This document shows, one piece after another, positions 33,696 to 45,161 of a stretch of DNA of 64,000 nt (position 1 is its first letter; every line of letters starts with the position of its first letter). The translations under genes and the position numbers were made by a program. Source of the stretch: Seiridium cupressi (Eukaryota; Ascomycota; Sordariomycetes; Amphisphaeriales; Sporocadaceae); NCBI GenBank assembly GCA_036674765.1, contig JARVKI010000053.1, positions 243,140 through 307,139 on the forward strand, given 5' to 3'. The notes beneath the pieces were generated by a model. The model saw only the letters and a list, made by a program, of their open reading frames with translations, ran no database searches and was not told where the DNA came from.

Positions 33696-35217
33696 ATGTC
33701 CCGCGTCTATGCCGAAGTCAATCAGAACATGCCCAGAAGCTATTGGGATTACGATAGCGTCAACATCAGTCAGTTCATACCTACCATGCCCTCTCTAAGC
33801 AGCTACCAGTGCTTGCCCCCGGGTCGACATAATCTTTGATGGCTGCCGAAAATGCTCTGGCCATCTTCCAGCTTGAGGCTGACTAATTTGTTGTGTGTTT
33901 AGGCTGGGGTGTTCTGGAGAACTATGAGGTCGTACGCAAGATTGGTATGTCTGCTCCAGGAAATGCTCACGCATGCCCTTTTCTCCTCCATCTTGGCCCC
34001 CCCTGATGTGGCTACAAATCGCTAACTCGCCGCTTTCTCCCCTCAGGCCGTGGCAAGTACTCCGAGGTATTCGAGGGCATCAACATCGTCAACTACCAGA
34101 AATGCGTTATCAAGGTTCTCAAGCCGGTGAAGAAGAAGAAGATCAAGCGAGAGATCAAGATTCTGCAGAACCTGTCTGGCGGCCCCAATATCGTTGCACT
34201 TTTGGACGTTGTTCGGGACAGTCAGGTACATACCGCCTCTCTCGTATGTTTGTGGATATGTGCCTTGAGTGAGGCCAACGTGTGCTTTTGCTTCCGTAAC
34301 GGGCGATGCTGTTTTGCTACTTGTTGCTCACGGCCCACCCTCCCAAGTCGCTTCCCAAGACTGACTGATGCTGACGCCGTGGCAGAGCAAAACTCCCTCT
34401 CTGATATTCGAGAATGTTAACAACACCGATTTCCGAAGCCTCTACCCAAAGTTCAACGACATCGACGTCCGCTACTACATCTTTGAGCTACTAAAAGCCC
34501 TCGACTATTGCCATAGCAAGGGCATCATGCACAGAGATGTGAAACCTCACAACGTTATGATCGACCATGAGAATCGGAAGGTACAGTAGACCCTCTGCCC
34601 TGACGATACCTCTTCACTCATCTTTTTCATAGTTGCGTCTTATCGACTGGGGTTTGGCGGAGTTCTACCACCCTGGAACTGAATACAATGTACGCGTCGC
34701 TTCCCGATACTTTAAGGGGCCAGAGCTGTTGGTGGACTTTCAGGAGTATGATTACAGCTTGGATATGTGGAGCTTGGGCGCAATGTTTGCCTCCATGATT
34801 TTCCGCAAGGAGCCCTTCTTCCATGGTCAGAGCAACTCCGACCAGCTCGTGAAGATTGCCAAGGTCCTCGGGACCGACGACCTTTTCGACTATCTGGACA
34901 AGTACGAGATTGAACTCGACCCGCAATATGATGATATTCTGGGTCGTTTCCAAAAGAAGCCCTGGCACAGCTTCGTTACCTCAGAGAACCAGAGATTCGT
35001 GAGTAATGAGGCTATTGACTTCTTGGATAAGCTTCTCCGGTACGATCATCAGGTACGTAACTGAATCTCATTTGGCTTCCTTAGGCAACTTGCTCACAAT
35101 AGACAGGAACGCCTCACCGCAAAGGAGGCTATGGGTCATGCCTACTTCGCTCCCATCAGAGATGAGGTGACTCTCAAGAACTACTTGGGAGGTGCGGTTG
35201 TCAGTTCAGAATCGTGA
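33696..35217 (+). CDS. CKA1: Casein kinase II catalytic subunit alpha
   Basis: Constitutively active Ser/Thr kinase acting on acidic sites in nucleus and cytosol. Six exons (33696-33768, 33903-33944, 34047-34225, 34386-34580, 34633-35052, 35107-35217) give 339 residues, the usual family length. Kinase landmarks: glycine loop GRGKYSEVF, catalytic lysine in CVIK (K61), the CK2-specific basic cluster [11 protein letters not shown] (64-74), HRDVKPHN with D149, and DWG (168-170) in place of the usual DFG, a CK2 hallmark. The activation segment ends in GPELLVD. All five intron junctions are unambiguous because they sit inside invariant sequence. The second exon is only 42 nt. The gene converges with SCM3 downstream. 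Confidence 0.97.
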
Positions 35218-35945
35218 AGGACGGACCTGAATGGTTTGCTGCCTACCTTCTCTGCTTGATCTCCCCCTTTTTGAGATACCCCTGGTCTACACACATCCGC
35301 GTCGTCAGATTTGTCGACATGGAAGCGTACACAACTCGCGAGAGGAGGACTCCGGATGCTCCGGTCACGCTCTTGGTCTCGAGTCTGGTCCTGGTTCAAA
35401 GGTCCTCATTAGTCCCTGTTAATGCGTGATATGAGGAGCCGCGAGGCACGTATCGTGACACACGTGGCTTTGCGGGCACGGCGAGAAGATATGGCGCTTT
35501 GCGAATTCTTAGCGAAAGCATGAGAATATGAGACCCTCAAGGATATCAATGAACCCCGAGCGTTATTCCGGGAGCGAGAACGAATTTGCGTGTGTCAGGC
35601 GTTTCAGGTTGAGGGCGGATATGTTATTTTGAGGCATTTCGTTAATAGGAATTGGTCTTCCACATGCTCAGGACTATCTTTGAAATTGTGTATCCTTCAA
35701 TACTGCAGCTATTACAACGTGAACCATGACTGTAAATTCTGGCTTCGCTCAGCAGCACGTTGCTGATGTATTCCTCATTACATTGTTTCTGCGCAACAGA
35801 GACCATACTTGCTATCATCCTAGCAGTTACGTATCAATATCGTGACCAAGATAATGGTAGTCCATATGCTCTGATAATATCTGGCTCACTGTTCCAACAC
35901 CGCACAATTGGGACACAGATATGGTTGTGGGTGGTAGAAGGGGCT
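35218..35945. other. Convergent intergenic region between CKA1 and SCM3
   Basis: About 730 bp between two stop codons. No coding sequence recognised. It should contain both 3' untranslated regions. Confidence 0.5.
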
Positions 35946-38720
35946 TCAATTACAACAAGTGAAGCAGAAATCCCGGTCACAAACGAATCCATCCTCGCCG
36001 CAGCGTCTCATCGTGCCGCCGGGTGTCCCAACTAGACTATTCGCCGGGCTAGCTGCACGCCTCCCCCATACACTACTGCAATTCTTATCCTTCTGGGGCG
36101 TCTTCAGCAACACGGTGCGAGCAAGAGGCGAGCTCTGGGCCAGACCAAAGCTGGATTGCTTCCTTTTCAATCCATGCCTTATGGCTCCCGTATCCGTGGC
36201 AGGCAATCTGGGTAGGCTAGGGGAACCATGCCGACTCGAGGCCCGACCGAGCTCGAGATGTCGAGGTGTGGAGAGTAGGACACTATGCTGGCGACTGCGA
36301 CGGGGCGTCGAGGTGGTTGTCGGGGATGCTTGAGAGATGCCACGGATGAAGCTGGCGCGTAGAGAGGCATTGGAGCCCGCTGTCCTTGCAACGGAAGAAG
36401 ATAGTACACTCAATTCGTCTTCGTCGTCGGAAGCATCTGGGATTAGCGAGGCAAGCGTACGTATCGTTTTAGGAGTTCGTGGATGGGATTTTGATTTCGA
36501 TTTTGAACTTGGCGATTTACCGCCCCCCTGATAAAGTGATTGTGGTATATCTTTGGCTGGTATGGGCTCCATTTCTTGTCTCCCAGGAGTGTCGGGATCA
36601 GAACTCGCAGCACGTTCCTCTGAACATGGGCGAAGCGGCAGATCTGTTGACGGGGCACGGCAGTCCTTTTCCGCCTGAAAACCGCTCACTGAAGACCCAA
36701 TGGTATCATAAGCCTCATATAAGTTCAGTCGACCTAGTTCACGTGGGACTTGAATGGTCGTCTCTTCGTTCGAGCTCTGGGTAGGCTCTGGGCTTTGCTC
36801 ATCGATGGCTCCGTTGGTATCCTCTTGTGGGCCACTGCAGTAATTCGTTGCCTCACCTAGCTCAATAGATACGTCGGCCTCATCGCATGGTTCTGATTCT
36901 TCTTGCGGTTCGGGCTCGAACAAATAAGCTTTAATACTTTCCGGTGTTGTCAGTCCCTCCTTGGGCTCAGCGGATGCCACCCCTCTCGAGGCACATCCCT
37001 GGTTTATGTCTTCTGGATCCTGCAACCCTTCCGGATCCTCTGCCAAGAGGCCGTTAGATAAGAAATATTCCCCCTTTCCCCCCGGAATTTCTACGGGGTT
37101 GGACTGGCTAGTGAAAGCATCCTCTTGGCCAATGCGTGGTGGAATTGGCAGCGAAGGGCTTGGTGCCTGCGGGTCTGCTATCGTTTTTCTTAAGCATGAA
37201 GCAGCAGTCTTTTCCGAGTCTGGCACTGTCCGGTTTGTATGGCAAGAGCTGTCTAGAATTGTGTTTATCACATCTAGGGTTCGTATAGGCAGACGGCCAA
37301 GCTCCGCAGTTTGGCTTACGTGAATTGCTTCGACGTCGCTTTGGTCCAGATTTGGCGTTTCGGCGTCTCTTATCTCTTGAGATGAAGCCCACCGAGAAGA
37401 GGACTTATTCTGGGGCAGCTCATTCCTGAATAGCTCGCCATCTGTCTCTGGCGGTGGAGTCATGCCACGTTCGGCCTTGATTCTTCTTTCTCGAGGTGTC
37501 ATCCAGTTGATTTTTCCATAAAACTGAATCTGCTTGCGCACCCGACTAGATCGACGACTTTGCGAATCCGACGAGTCATCAGTAACAGGCGTCTGCTCCT
37601 GAATTGGGGCTTTTGTTTTTACAATGTCCTGGGCCGCTTCCAGATCATTGGTTGGTATTCCATATTTCGAGCCCGCCCTTAAGCAGTTGGTATCAGCTTG
37701 TGCTTGATCTGGTGGATCTAGTTGCTGTGTCGAACGCAGTAATGATGTATTTCCGGCCGCTGTACTTCCAGATGGGCTCGCAGGCTGCTTCCTTGGACGC
37801 CCCCGCCGTCGTAAGGTCTGACTTGTCTCAGCAGAGATCTCAGCTCTGGCTTCGGTCTTATGATCGTTGGGAAGCTCTTCCAAGCCAGCAAACAGCACGG
37901 CTCTAGCTTTTGATAGTTTCTTGGGAGGAGTTTGTGGACGTTCCAACAAGACATCACCGTCTTCCGTATCACTTCCCTGATCTTCTATGTCTGCATCCGA
38001 CATTGCTGGCGGCGGAGGTCCGATGTCTTTCGCAACTGCGATCCTCCTGTACGGTTGACCCTGCGCATTTGCTATGCCAAATCCTGTCCTGAAGTTCGCC
38101 GCCCCGAGTAGAGGTTGATAGTCATGGCTGAATGGTGGAGCATATCCTAAGCCTCTCTGCGGGAACGACGTCTGCATTTCAGGGGTTTGCCAGGCCGGGT
38201 CAGTTGGACTATTTCCAAAGTATAGGGATTGAGGTGCCCCAAAGACTTGCGGTGCTAATGCAATATTCGGAACGGCGCTGAGTTGCTGTTGCCGGTTACC
38301 ATGAAGCACATGGGCCGCACCACAAGAAACCGGCCCGCCCTGGACCAGATAATTCGCCCTGAAGCGTTTTGCGCTGTCCCTGTCCTGTTGCAGACGGGTC
38401 TCTTCTTCCTCGTCTTCCGATTTATTCTGGTCTTGATCCTCGAGCGACTGCACATGCCCATTGTCGACGACGATTTCGCCAGTGTGCAGGTCGATCTCGT
38501 CGCCAACCCCTTCAAAATCCCGTCCGTATTTCTCGAAGATGTCCTCAAATCTGGACTTGAGCTTGGAGGCAGACTTGGCTCTCTTCTTGTCTAGCTGGTA
38601 CATGGGGTCCTGCCGCGCATCGAATTGCGTGGCAGAGAGCGTGAGCTCGTCGTCATTCGCTTCATCGTCATCGTCCCACGGCGCATGGCCAACTCGAGGT
38701 CGTTTCGCAGGCGGTTCCAT
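35946..38720 (-). CDS. SCM3: CENP-A/Cse4 chaperone Scm3 (HJURP homologue)
   Basis: Centromere protein that escorts the histone variant CENP-A to centromeric nucleosomes. Single exon, 924 residues. The Scm3 core is at residues 56-93: an amphipathic helix (FEDIFEKYGRDFEGVGDEID) followed by LHTGEIVVDNGHV, the most conserved part of the family. An AT-hook (RRRGRPRKQ, 304-312) suits DNA binding, as in other long filamentous-fungal Scm3 proteins. A basic patch (INWMTPRERRIKAERG) follows, then a long disordered Ser/Pro/Glu-rich region and a short Cys-rich end (FVCDRDFCFTCCN). Yeast Scm3 is only about 220 residues, so most of this protein is extension. It is divergent from ATG6 across 599 bp. Confidence 0.86.
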   Translation of the reverse strand: MEPPAKRPRVGHAPWDDDDEANDDELTLSATQFDARQDPMYQLDKKRAKSASKLKSRFEDIFEKYGRDFEGVGDEIDLHTGEIVVDNGHVQSLEDQDQNKSEDEEEETRLQQDRDSAKRFRANYLVQGGPVSCGAAHVLHGNRQQQLSAVPNIALAPQVFGAPQSLYFGNSPTDPAWQTPEMQTSFPQRGLGYAPPFSHDYQPLLGAANFRTGFGIANAQGQPYRRIAVAKDIGPPPPAMSDADIEDQGSDTEDGDVLLERPQTPPKKLSKARAVLFAGLEELPNDHKTEARAEISAETSQTLRRRGRPRKQPASPSGSTAAGNTSLLRSTQQLDPPDQAQADTNCLRAGSKYGIPTNDLEAAQDIVKTKAPIQEQTPVTDDSSDSQSRRSSRVRKQIQFYGKINWMTPRERRIKAERGMTPPPETDGELFRNELPQNKSSSRWASSQEIRDAETPNLDQSDVEAIHVSQTAELGRLPIRTLDVINTILDSSCHTNRTVPDSEKTAASCLRKTIADPQAPSPSLPIPPRIGQEDAFTSQSNPVEIPGGKGEYFLSNGLLAEDPEGLQDPEDINQGCASRGVASAEPKEGLTTPESIKAYLFEPEPQEESEPCDEADVSIELGEATNYCSGPQEDTNGAIDEQSPEPTQSSNEETTIQVPRELGRLNLYEAYDTIGSSVSGFQAEKDCRAPSTDLPLRPCSEERAASSDPDTPGRQEMEPIPAKDIPQSLYQGGGKSPSSKSKSKSHPRTPKTIRTLASLIPDASDDEDELSVLSSSVARTAGSNASLRASFIRGISQASPTTTSTPRRSRQHSVLLSTPRHLELGRASSRHGSPSLPRLPATDTGAIRHGLKRKQSSFGLAQSSPLARTVLLKTPQKDKNCSSVWGRRAASPANSLVGTPGGTMRRCGEDGFVCDRDFCFTCCN

Positions 38721-39319
38721 GCTGGGACGGAGGAGCGAAATGCGACAGCATCAAGAAGGGAAAGAGAGAGAAAACCTCCCAACCGAAGAGCAAAGATTTA
38801 ATATACAGGAAACAGCTAAAGGAATAGCAACATTCACTGTGGCAGTCTGGCCATGGTGCAAGAGAAGTGCTTCGGACTCGACGCGCTTCCAACTGGCAAT
38901 CAGGTAGTCCGAGGGCTCTAGAATTCCCCGAGCTTGAATCTTTGCTGCGTCGAAGTTGCGACCGTCCAAAAGACTCCACGTCGACGGGCATCCGAGCAGG
39001 GGTACAGAAGTAAAACAAAGTAAATAGCATGGTAAAGCTGCAAAATCGCTGGAAGGGCAACGTGAGGTGGATAGCGCTAATCATCAATCGACTCTAGCGG
39101 CTCTGGTGGGCTGCAGCCAGCAGCGTGCCGGGCGCCTCACTACGGGACGCGCTTGTGACGTCGGGCTGGTCATCGGCCCTGCCAGGAGAGCTCATGAGGG
39201 TCTGATAGCAGCTCACGGTCTGACTTGAATCTATTCTCACCCGACGCTCCACCGACGCTTCACATGTTGCACTTCTGGGAAATCCTGTGCAGCATGGGAG
39301 ATTAAACCTGTTTGCAAAC
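38721..39319. other. Divergent promoter region between SCM3 and ATG6
   Basis: Region of 599 bp between two start codons on opposite strands. Chance frames only. It should hold both promoters. I could not assign factor sites. Confidence 0.5.
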
Positions 39320-40920
39320 ATGTATTGCCAGAAATGTCGCACCCCGCTCAAGCTCGACAGCTCGCTATCCGAGCTAAACCCAGCAGCGTATGATTTATTA
39401 GTAGGTTTGTAACCCGCTCCTCATTCCGGGCTTGACCTGTAGCAATACGTCGTCATACCAGCTCACCTGAATTATTGCCGTGCGTGCTGACTCTGTTTGG
39501 CCATTTAGCTGCTTCATCGCCACAGCAGCCCAAGCCGCAACCCATAGCACCACCAAGTTACCCGCAACAGGAGGAGAGGCGAGGACTATACGACAAGATC
39601 GCAAGGAACGCACCCACAGCCATGTTTAGGAGACAAGGAAATAGCCACCGACCTGAGAACTCTTTCGTCTTCCTCACCGAGTCTCAAGTAGGCCCACCGC
39701 GACTCATCGCCCCAAGAGAGCAGCCCAGTCCCAGGCAGCGAAGGCGCGAGTCTGCGTCGGGGGATGGCAGCAGCGGCAAGGATGCAAAGCCAGCGCAACC
39801 TCATGAAGCCGAGCGCATCAACAAGCTCTTCGAGCTATTGTCGGCGCGCTCCGACATCGACCACCCTGTCTGCGTTGAGTGCACCGAGATGCTTGTAGAT
39901 GGGCTGCAGAAGCGGCTGGACGGCGCCACTCGGGAACGCAGCCTGTATGCCGAATATCTGAAACAGCAACAAGCAGATGTGCCGAGTGAGGAGGACATAG
40001 CTGTCTCCAAGAGGACGCTCGAGAAAGCGCAGAAAGACGAGAAGGAGGCATTCGACTCTCTTCTGCAACTCGAAAAGCAGAGGGAAGATCTTGACGATGA
40101 AATGGCTGCTTTGGAACAAGAGGCGCGAGCGCTGGATGCTGAGGAGGAGCAATTCTGGCGAGAACGAAATACATTCTCGGCCAAACTCACAGAGTTTCAG
40201 AACGAAAGGGACAGTATTAATTCCAGGTTCGATCATGACTCTCAGCAGCTACTCAAGCTACAACGTGCCAACGTTTACAACGACACATTTTCCATACATC
40301 ATGACGGGCATTTTGCAACGATCAACGGCTTGCGACTAGGCAGACTATCGGCAATACCGGTCGACTGGCCTGAGATCAATGCTGCTTGGGGCCAGTCGCT
40401 GCTACTGGTTGTCACCGTCGCTGACAAGCTCGGATACAAGTTTGAAAACTATGAACCACTTCCGATGGGTTCAACGTCCAAAATCATTCGCTACGACCAG
40501 CCCTCGCCCTCATCCAGCCGACTTGGCTCTCGGAGCGGACCCCCTCCGGCGCCAAAGAAACACCTTTTGGAGCTATTTTCGTCTGGCGACTTACCCTTGA
40601 ACCTACTCTGGCATCGCAAGTTCGATACAGCAATGGTGGCATTCCTCGAGTTGGTCAGGCAGCTTGGCCAGTATGTTCAAACCCAAACAAAGGCAGGTGC
40701 AGAGAGGGGCGGCTTCGCGACTCCGCCTCTGGCATTGCCTTACAAGATCGAGGGGGACAAGATCGGCGACGATCGGATAGGGCACTACAGTATCAAACTG
40801 GGAATGAATAACGATGAAACGTGGACCAAGGCTTGCAAGTTTGTCTTAACATGTTGCAAGTTCTTGATTGCACATGCCAGCAATGTCAGTCAAAGTCAGA
40901 ATGGACGCTACTCCACTTGA
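39320..40920 (+). CDS. ATG6: Atg6/Vps30 (Beclin 1), PI3-kinase complex subunit
   Basis: Shared subunit of PI3-kinase complexes I (autophagy) and II (endosomal sorting). Exon 1 (39320-39404) encodes MYCQKCRTPLKLDSSLSELN, the conserved N-terminal CxxC start. Exon 2 is 39509-40920, and the total is 498 residues. I place the donor at GTTTGT (39405) because it fits in phase to the TTTAG acceptor, has a CTGAC branch about 20 nt before it, and gives DLLVAASSPQ. A better-looking GTAGGT donor five bases upstream would need the later CACAG acceptor and drop seven residues. A coiled coil spans about residues 175-285, from RLDGATRERSLYAEYLKQQQ. The BARA domain follows (NDTFSIHHDGHFATINGLRLG, INAAWGQSLLLVVTVADKLG, NLLWHRKFDTAMVAFLELVRQ) and ends after the final KFVLTCCKFLIAH segment. 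Confidence 0.94.
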
Positions 40921-42237
40921 TCCCGGACTTTGTTAAAGCGAGGCGTTTGGAGTCATCAAACATAGCAATTAAATTATTCCATACCACGGGCAAGGTCCGG
41001 CATGTGTATATAGTCGGCTTCACTTCGGTATACTCATTCTCTGAAATATCAAGCCAACGATTCTGAAGCGACTACATAGTCGATCTACACCCTAAACGAC
41101 CACAGATACATCCGTAGGCTGGGTCATGATTGGCTACGTGAACGTGTATCTCAATTATAATAAGCCTCGGCTTGCTGCGAAAAGCTCCTTGCTGGCACGT
41201 CACGACCGAAGCCGGTCTAATCTCCCTATGTTCAACATGCGTCAAAAAGCAGTTTGACAGGTATGGAAGGGCGAGATCGGTCGGCCCAGGGTACGACTTA
41301 TAGGTCGGCTTGAGGTTTTCGGTCGTCTTGAATCCAAGCTGGGGGTCCCATCATAGCATCACGCTTGCTACGTCTTGCATCATATACGAAGCTTCAGGGT
41401 CATGACAGCTAGTCAGATATATCAAGAAGTCTTATCCGATTTTGACTCCCGTGCCAAGGGCGTCATCGACGATCCTAGAGCGTGCCGAGTCGCCCTCCCG
41501 CACCGATATAAGCGAAGTTGTCTTTCAGTCAGGCAGGCAGTTTAACGTCTTCCAGTACTAATGATGCATATCATCATCCCCACCCCTGGCTGGCAGCTCT
41601 ATCATAGCAGTCATCGGAACCTAGCAGTAAGCATAATATACCTGACTAGCCGCTTGACGATGAGGGTTTTGCCTGATATAGCCATGGTGGACACGATATA
41701 TGCTTATTGCGGAGCTTCTCATGATGTGTCTAGACCCGAATCTACCTAGCATTGGGAATTTCATAATTTTGCACAACGGTCGATGGCTTGATCGCGCAAC
41801 CCCTTGCAATGCTGTTCATTTACAAGCGGTTTGTTAGTCTCTAGGGGCTCTATTACAAGATTATTATGTGGGTGGGCAACGGACTGATCATGTAGGCCTA
41901 ACGATCGTGGTTGGTCGATTTGTGCTGAGGGGGGGTCTAGATAGGTAGTCTGCGGTGCCTGGAGTGCTGTCTTGTTGGGCATTAGAAGTGGGTGAGAGTG
42001 CTTGTGGACCGTGATCGCGAGGATTGCGATCCTTGTAAATGGTACCAGTTGGGTTTGGAGATGACTGGACCACTTCGGTAGTCTTCTTACAGATCTTAGA
42101 GCAAGAAGTGAGGTACAAATTGACGTGTTGACACGGCGTATTACAACATGGTGAGAGCAATACGAAGGAGTATAAAGTATTGCTTTTCAAAAGATACAGG
42201 CACAAAGTCGGGATGTACTGCGTTCGTAGAGGACTAT
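40921..42237. other. Convergent intergenic region between ATG6 and the GH63 gene
   Basis: About 1.3 kb between two stop codons. Short frames on both strands carry no recognisable protein. I see no RNA gene. Confidence 0.45.
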
Positions 42238-45161
42238 CTATCTACCATCCTCATCCGTATCTGACTCGTATATGTCGTCTAGGCTCATAACCTCCTCTGG
42301 TGCGCTCTCTTCCCCTAGGTGGCGGTACTTGCCCTTTGAAGAATGCAGGGCTGACGTTGCTCGACTGTACAATTCAGTCATCTTCCTTCTAAAGACCCAA
42401 AGTCCCAAGAAGATCGCAACGATTGATACGACCGGCACAAGCCATACCACCACTCCACTGCTGTGCACGACAGTCTCGTCGTTCACCATTGCACCATCCT
42501 CGAGACCCATCAAGAGCAAGACAGTCGCCGTCCAGCCGGTGAAAGCCCTGCTTCTCTGACCCTCTCCCGTCTTGTCATTGTACTGCTCCCAGGCAAACCC
42601 CGTCTTCTCCCAACTGTCGTACACAGTCTCGATGACGTTCTTTCTGAGCCTCGCCGCCAACGACTGTGCCCTTACACCTGATGCAGTGCTGTTGCCGAGA
42701 TCTCTCAGTCGCAGGACGGCCAGGACATTGAGATTCATCCACACGGGGCCGCGCCAGTAATCTTCCCCCTTTCCGTAGTTCTCGTCTGTCAGGCTCAAAC
42801 TCCGAAGACCGTTTGGCGACCATAATTTACGGGGATCTGAGATCAGGTCCAGGACAGCGGGCAGATTAGGGTGAGTTTCGTTCATGTTGCCGGTCAAAAG
42901 TGGCATGAGGGATATATAGCCTAGATGACACACATGCTGAAAATCGTTGCGGTTCCCTACGGTTACATCGCAGTAAGCGGAATTTTTGGCGTCCCAGTGG
43001 AGCGCGTCGAGGTTGTGGCGTATGGACTTTACTTGCTCTGCATAGGCCGTACTGTCTCGTCCGAGGTACTCAGCAGCCCGGCGCAGAGCTTCGGCCGAGG
43101 CGCCTACCCAGGCAAGGGCATCGACATGAAGCTCGCCAGGGTGTGGTGGCTCTGCACGAGGATAGTCGTCCAACCCGCTCGTAAGGCAATGGCCAGGTGT
43201 GCGGCCTCTCCAACGGTAGCCTTCTGCGTTTGCGCCGCGAGGCCGTGCGTAAGCGGCTGTGAAGTTTCCAGCTTGTGTGCGGCGAAACCAGTCGTAATGT
43301 CTCTCGAAGAGTGGAAAGAGGTCTTCGATCAGAGCTCGGCTTTGCTCGGTGTGGGTTACATATTTAGATTCATGGCCTGCGTAGGATGACTCTCTGGTTA
43401 TCTTGGAGATGATGATGGGGAGCAGTAAGCTGAGAAATGTCGGTGGGTTAGCGAAATGAGGGTATTGAGTTTGGAACTCCTTGGGCACTTTGCTCCGTGC
43501 TTCCGGTCCGAGGATCTGTTCGCCTTGCACACCTTGTGTTAGCATATTCAAATCAAGTGGACGCGGGAGACGGTTCAATCCATTGTGGTCCATAAGAACA
43601 GGAAATCAAACACGTACGAGCAATCCAGCCATCTTCGTCCATCAGACTCAGCCAACTTTTGAGTACTAGAATTGCGAGGTCGAAATCCCATTCGACCACC
43701 GCCAGGAGGTGAAATCCTTCATCCCACAAGAAGCCGCGCGAAAAGAAGGATCTGGAGGGGACAAACGAGATAAGGGAAGTGTTCGAGGCCGTCATTGATA
43801 CCTCTGCTCTACTCATAGCGTTCCTGTACAGAGTGAAATGTTAATTGGTCCTCATAGTCAGCTGCTATATGATGGGTGAACCTACGCAACACCGTCCCAG
43901 AAGTTTGGATCAGTCTCCTCATACTCAATGGCATGTGAGTTGTCAACTCTCTGATCGCCGTGAAAGACACCCATGCCAGCCAATAAGTTTGCCGTAAGAG
44001 TCCGTGAAAGATTTGCATACTTGGTCTGCTCGAAGGGAGCCTTTCGAGTAAATGTCTTGTCCACTTCCACTGAGAATTGGTTGCTGTACGTATCGGCGGC
44101 CGAAGAAATCAGTTCAGCTGAAATTCCTGGTTAGTAAAAAAAATGGCATGCTTCAAGTACATCCTTTCTTACGAGGTAGGAACGCCGCGGCATTGGATCT
44201 AAATATATAATATGCCTTGAATGTTGTGCCGTGAGCATGGTATGCATGAAGTAGAACAATAACAATGGGAGAAATTGGGCATTTACTGAAAACTGGCCTT
44301 CAAAAACAACCTGGGAGAAATGCATGTTGCCTACATCTGGTTCATCTACCAGCATAGAATCACCGTGGGAAGCCTTCACTGTGTCCACATAGACAGCTGT
44401 ATTCATCGATAAGATTAGCACACTACTGACCGACGTGATGCGTGATGATCTCACCTTTAGCCTGCCATATCCTATCCTCGCTTACTGTCAGAGACTTGAT
44501 GGCAGGGCTCAGGGCCAGCTTACTGCTGGAGTCCCAAACGTGGAAGAAGTCGATGTCCCCAAGCTCTGGTAACCTGCCCATACATGCGACACCGGGTCCC
44601 TTGGGATTGTGATCGCATCGGACAGCCCTCTGTTCCGCCACATTCTCGGCATTCTCTACAGCAACGTGGAAGATGAGCGCCGTCTTGAGATCGGCAGGCG
44701 CACCGCTTCGAGGAGTGCCAGTGACCCGAACGGTCCAGCTTTCACCGTCTTTGGTTTTGAAGAAGTCGGTTTTCAAATCAAGGTGAAGGGTGCTATCGTG
44801 CATGGTTTGGCTTCCCCCGATGCGCACATCATACGCTGTCCACCCATAGCCTTGCATGCCATCGTTCTGCTCGCATGTGTCGCGTAGAGCTTTCCGCGTT
44901 CGTTAGCAATTTGTAACCCTGACATGTCTACAATGGGGATGTTGTACTGTTCAGCATGCCACTTTGATCATCTCCGCTTGCCCACATGAGCCCGAAGAGA
45001 AGAGTATCTGGAATCGTCGGTCGGACTCCAAAATATAGGTTCGGCCTAGAAGGACCCCAAGTCTTGAGTGATGTGGTTTCCCGCCCAGCGCGGGACGCTG
45101 TATCGTAGGCTTGGGCCGTGGAAGCCATCAAAAGTACGAAGATTGCGATCAGCCATCGCAT
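42238..45161 (-). CDS. GH63 processing alpha-glucosidase (mannosyl-oligosaccharide glucosidase)
   Basis: ER enzyme of the Cwh41/Gls1 family that removes the terminal glucose from Glc3Man9GlcNAc2 on new glycoproteins. Seven exons on the minus strand (44963-45161, 44455-44889, 44287-44396, 44173-44215, 43886-44126, 43618-43823, 42238-43523) give 839 residues. Each junction keeps phase. The best supported ones produce [23 protein letters not shown] and [14 protein letters not shown]63 landmarks are [18 protein letters not shown] and [12 protein letters not shown]. There is an N-terminal signal peptide ([18 protein letters not shown]) and, unusually, a C-terminal membrane helix (about 768-789) with a 50-residue acidic cytosolic tail. 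Yeast Cwh41 is anchored at its N-terminus instead. The small exon 44173-44215 is the least certain. A Met five codons upstream (45176) is an alternative start. Confidence 0.9.
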
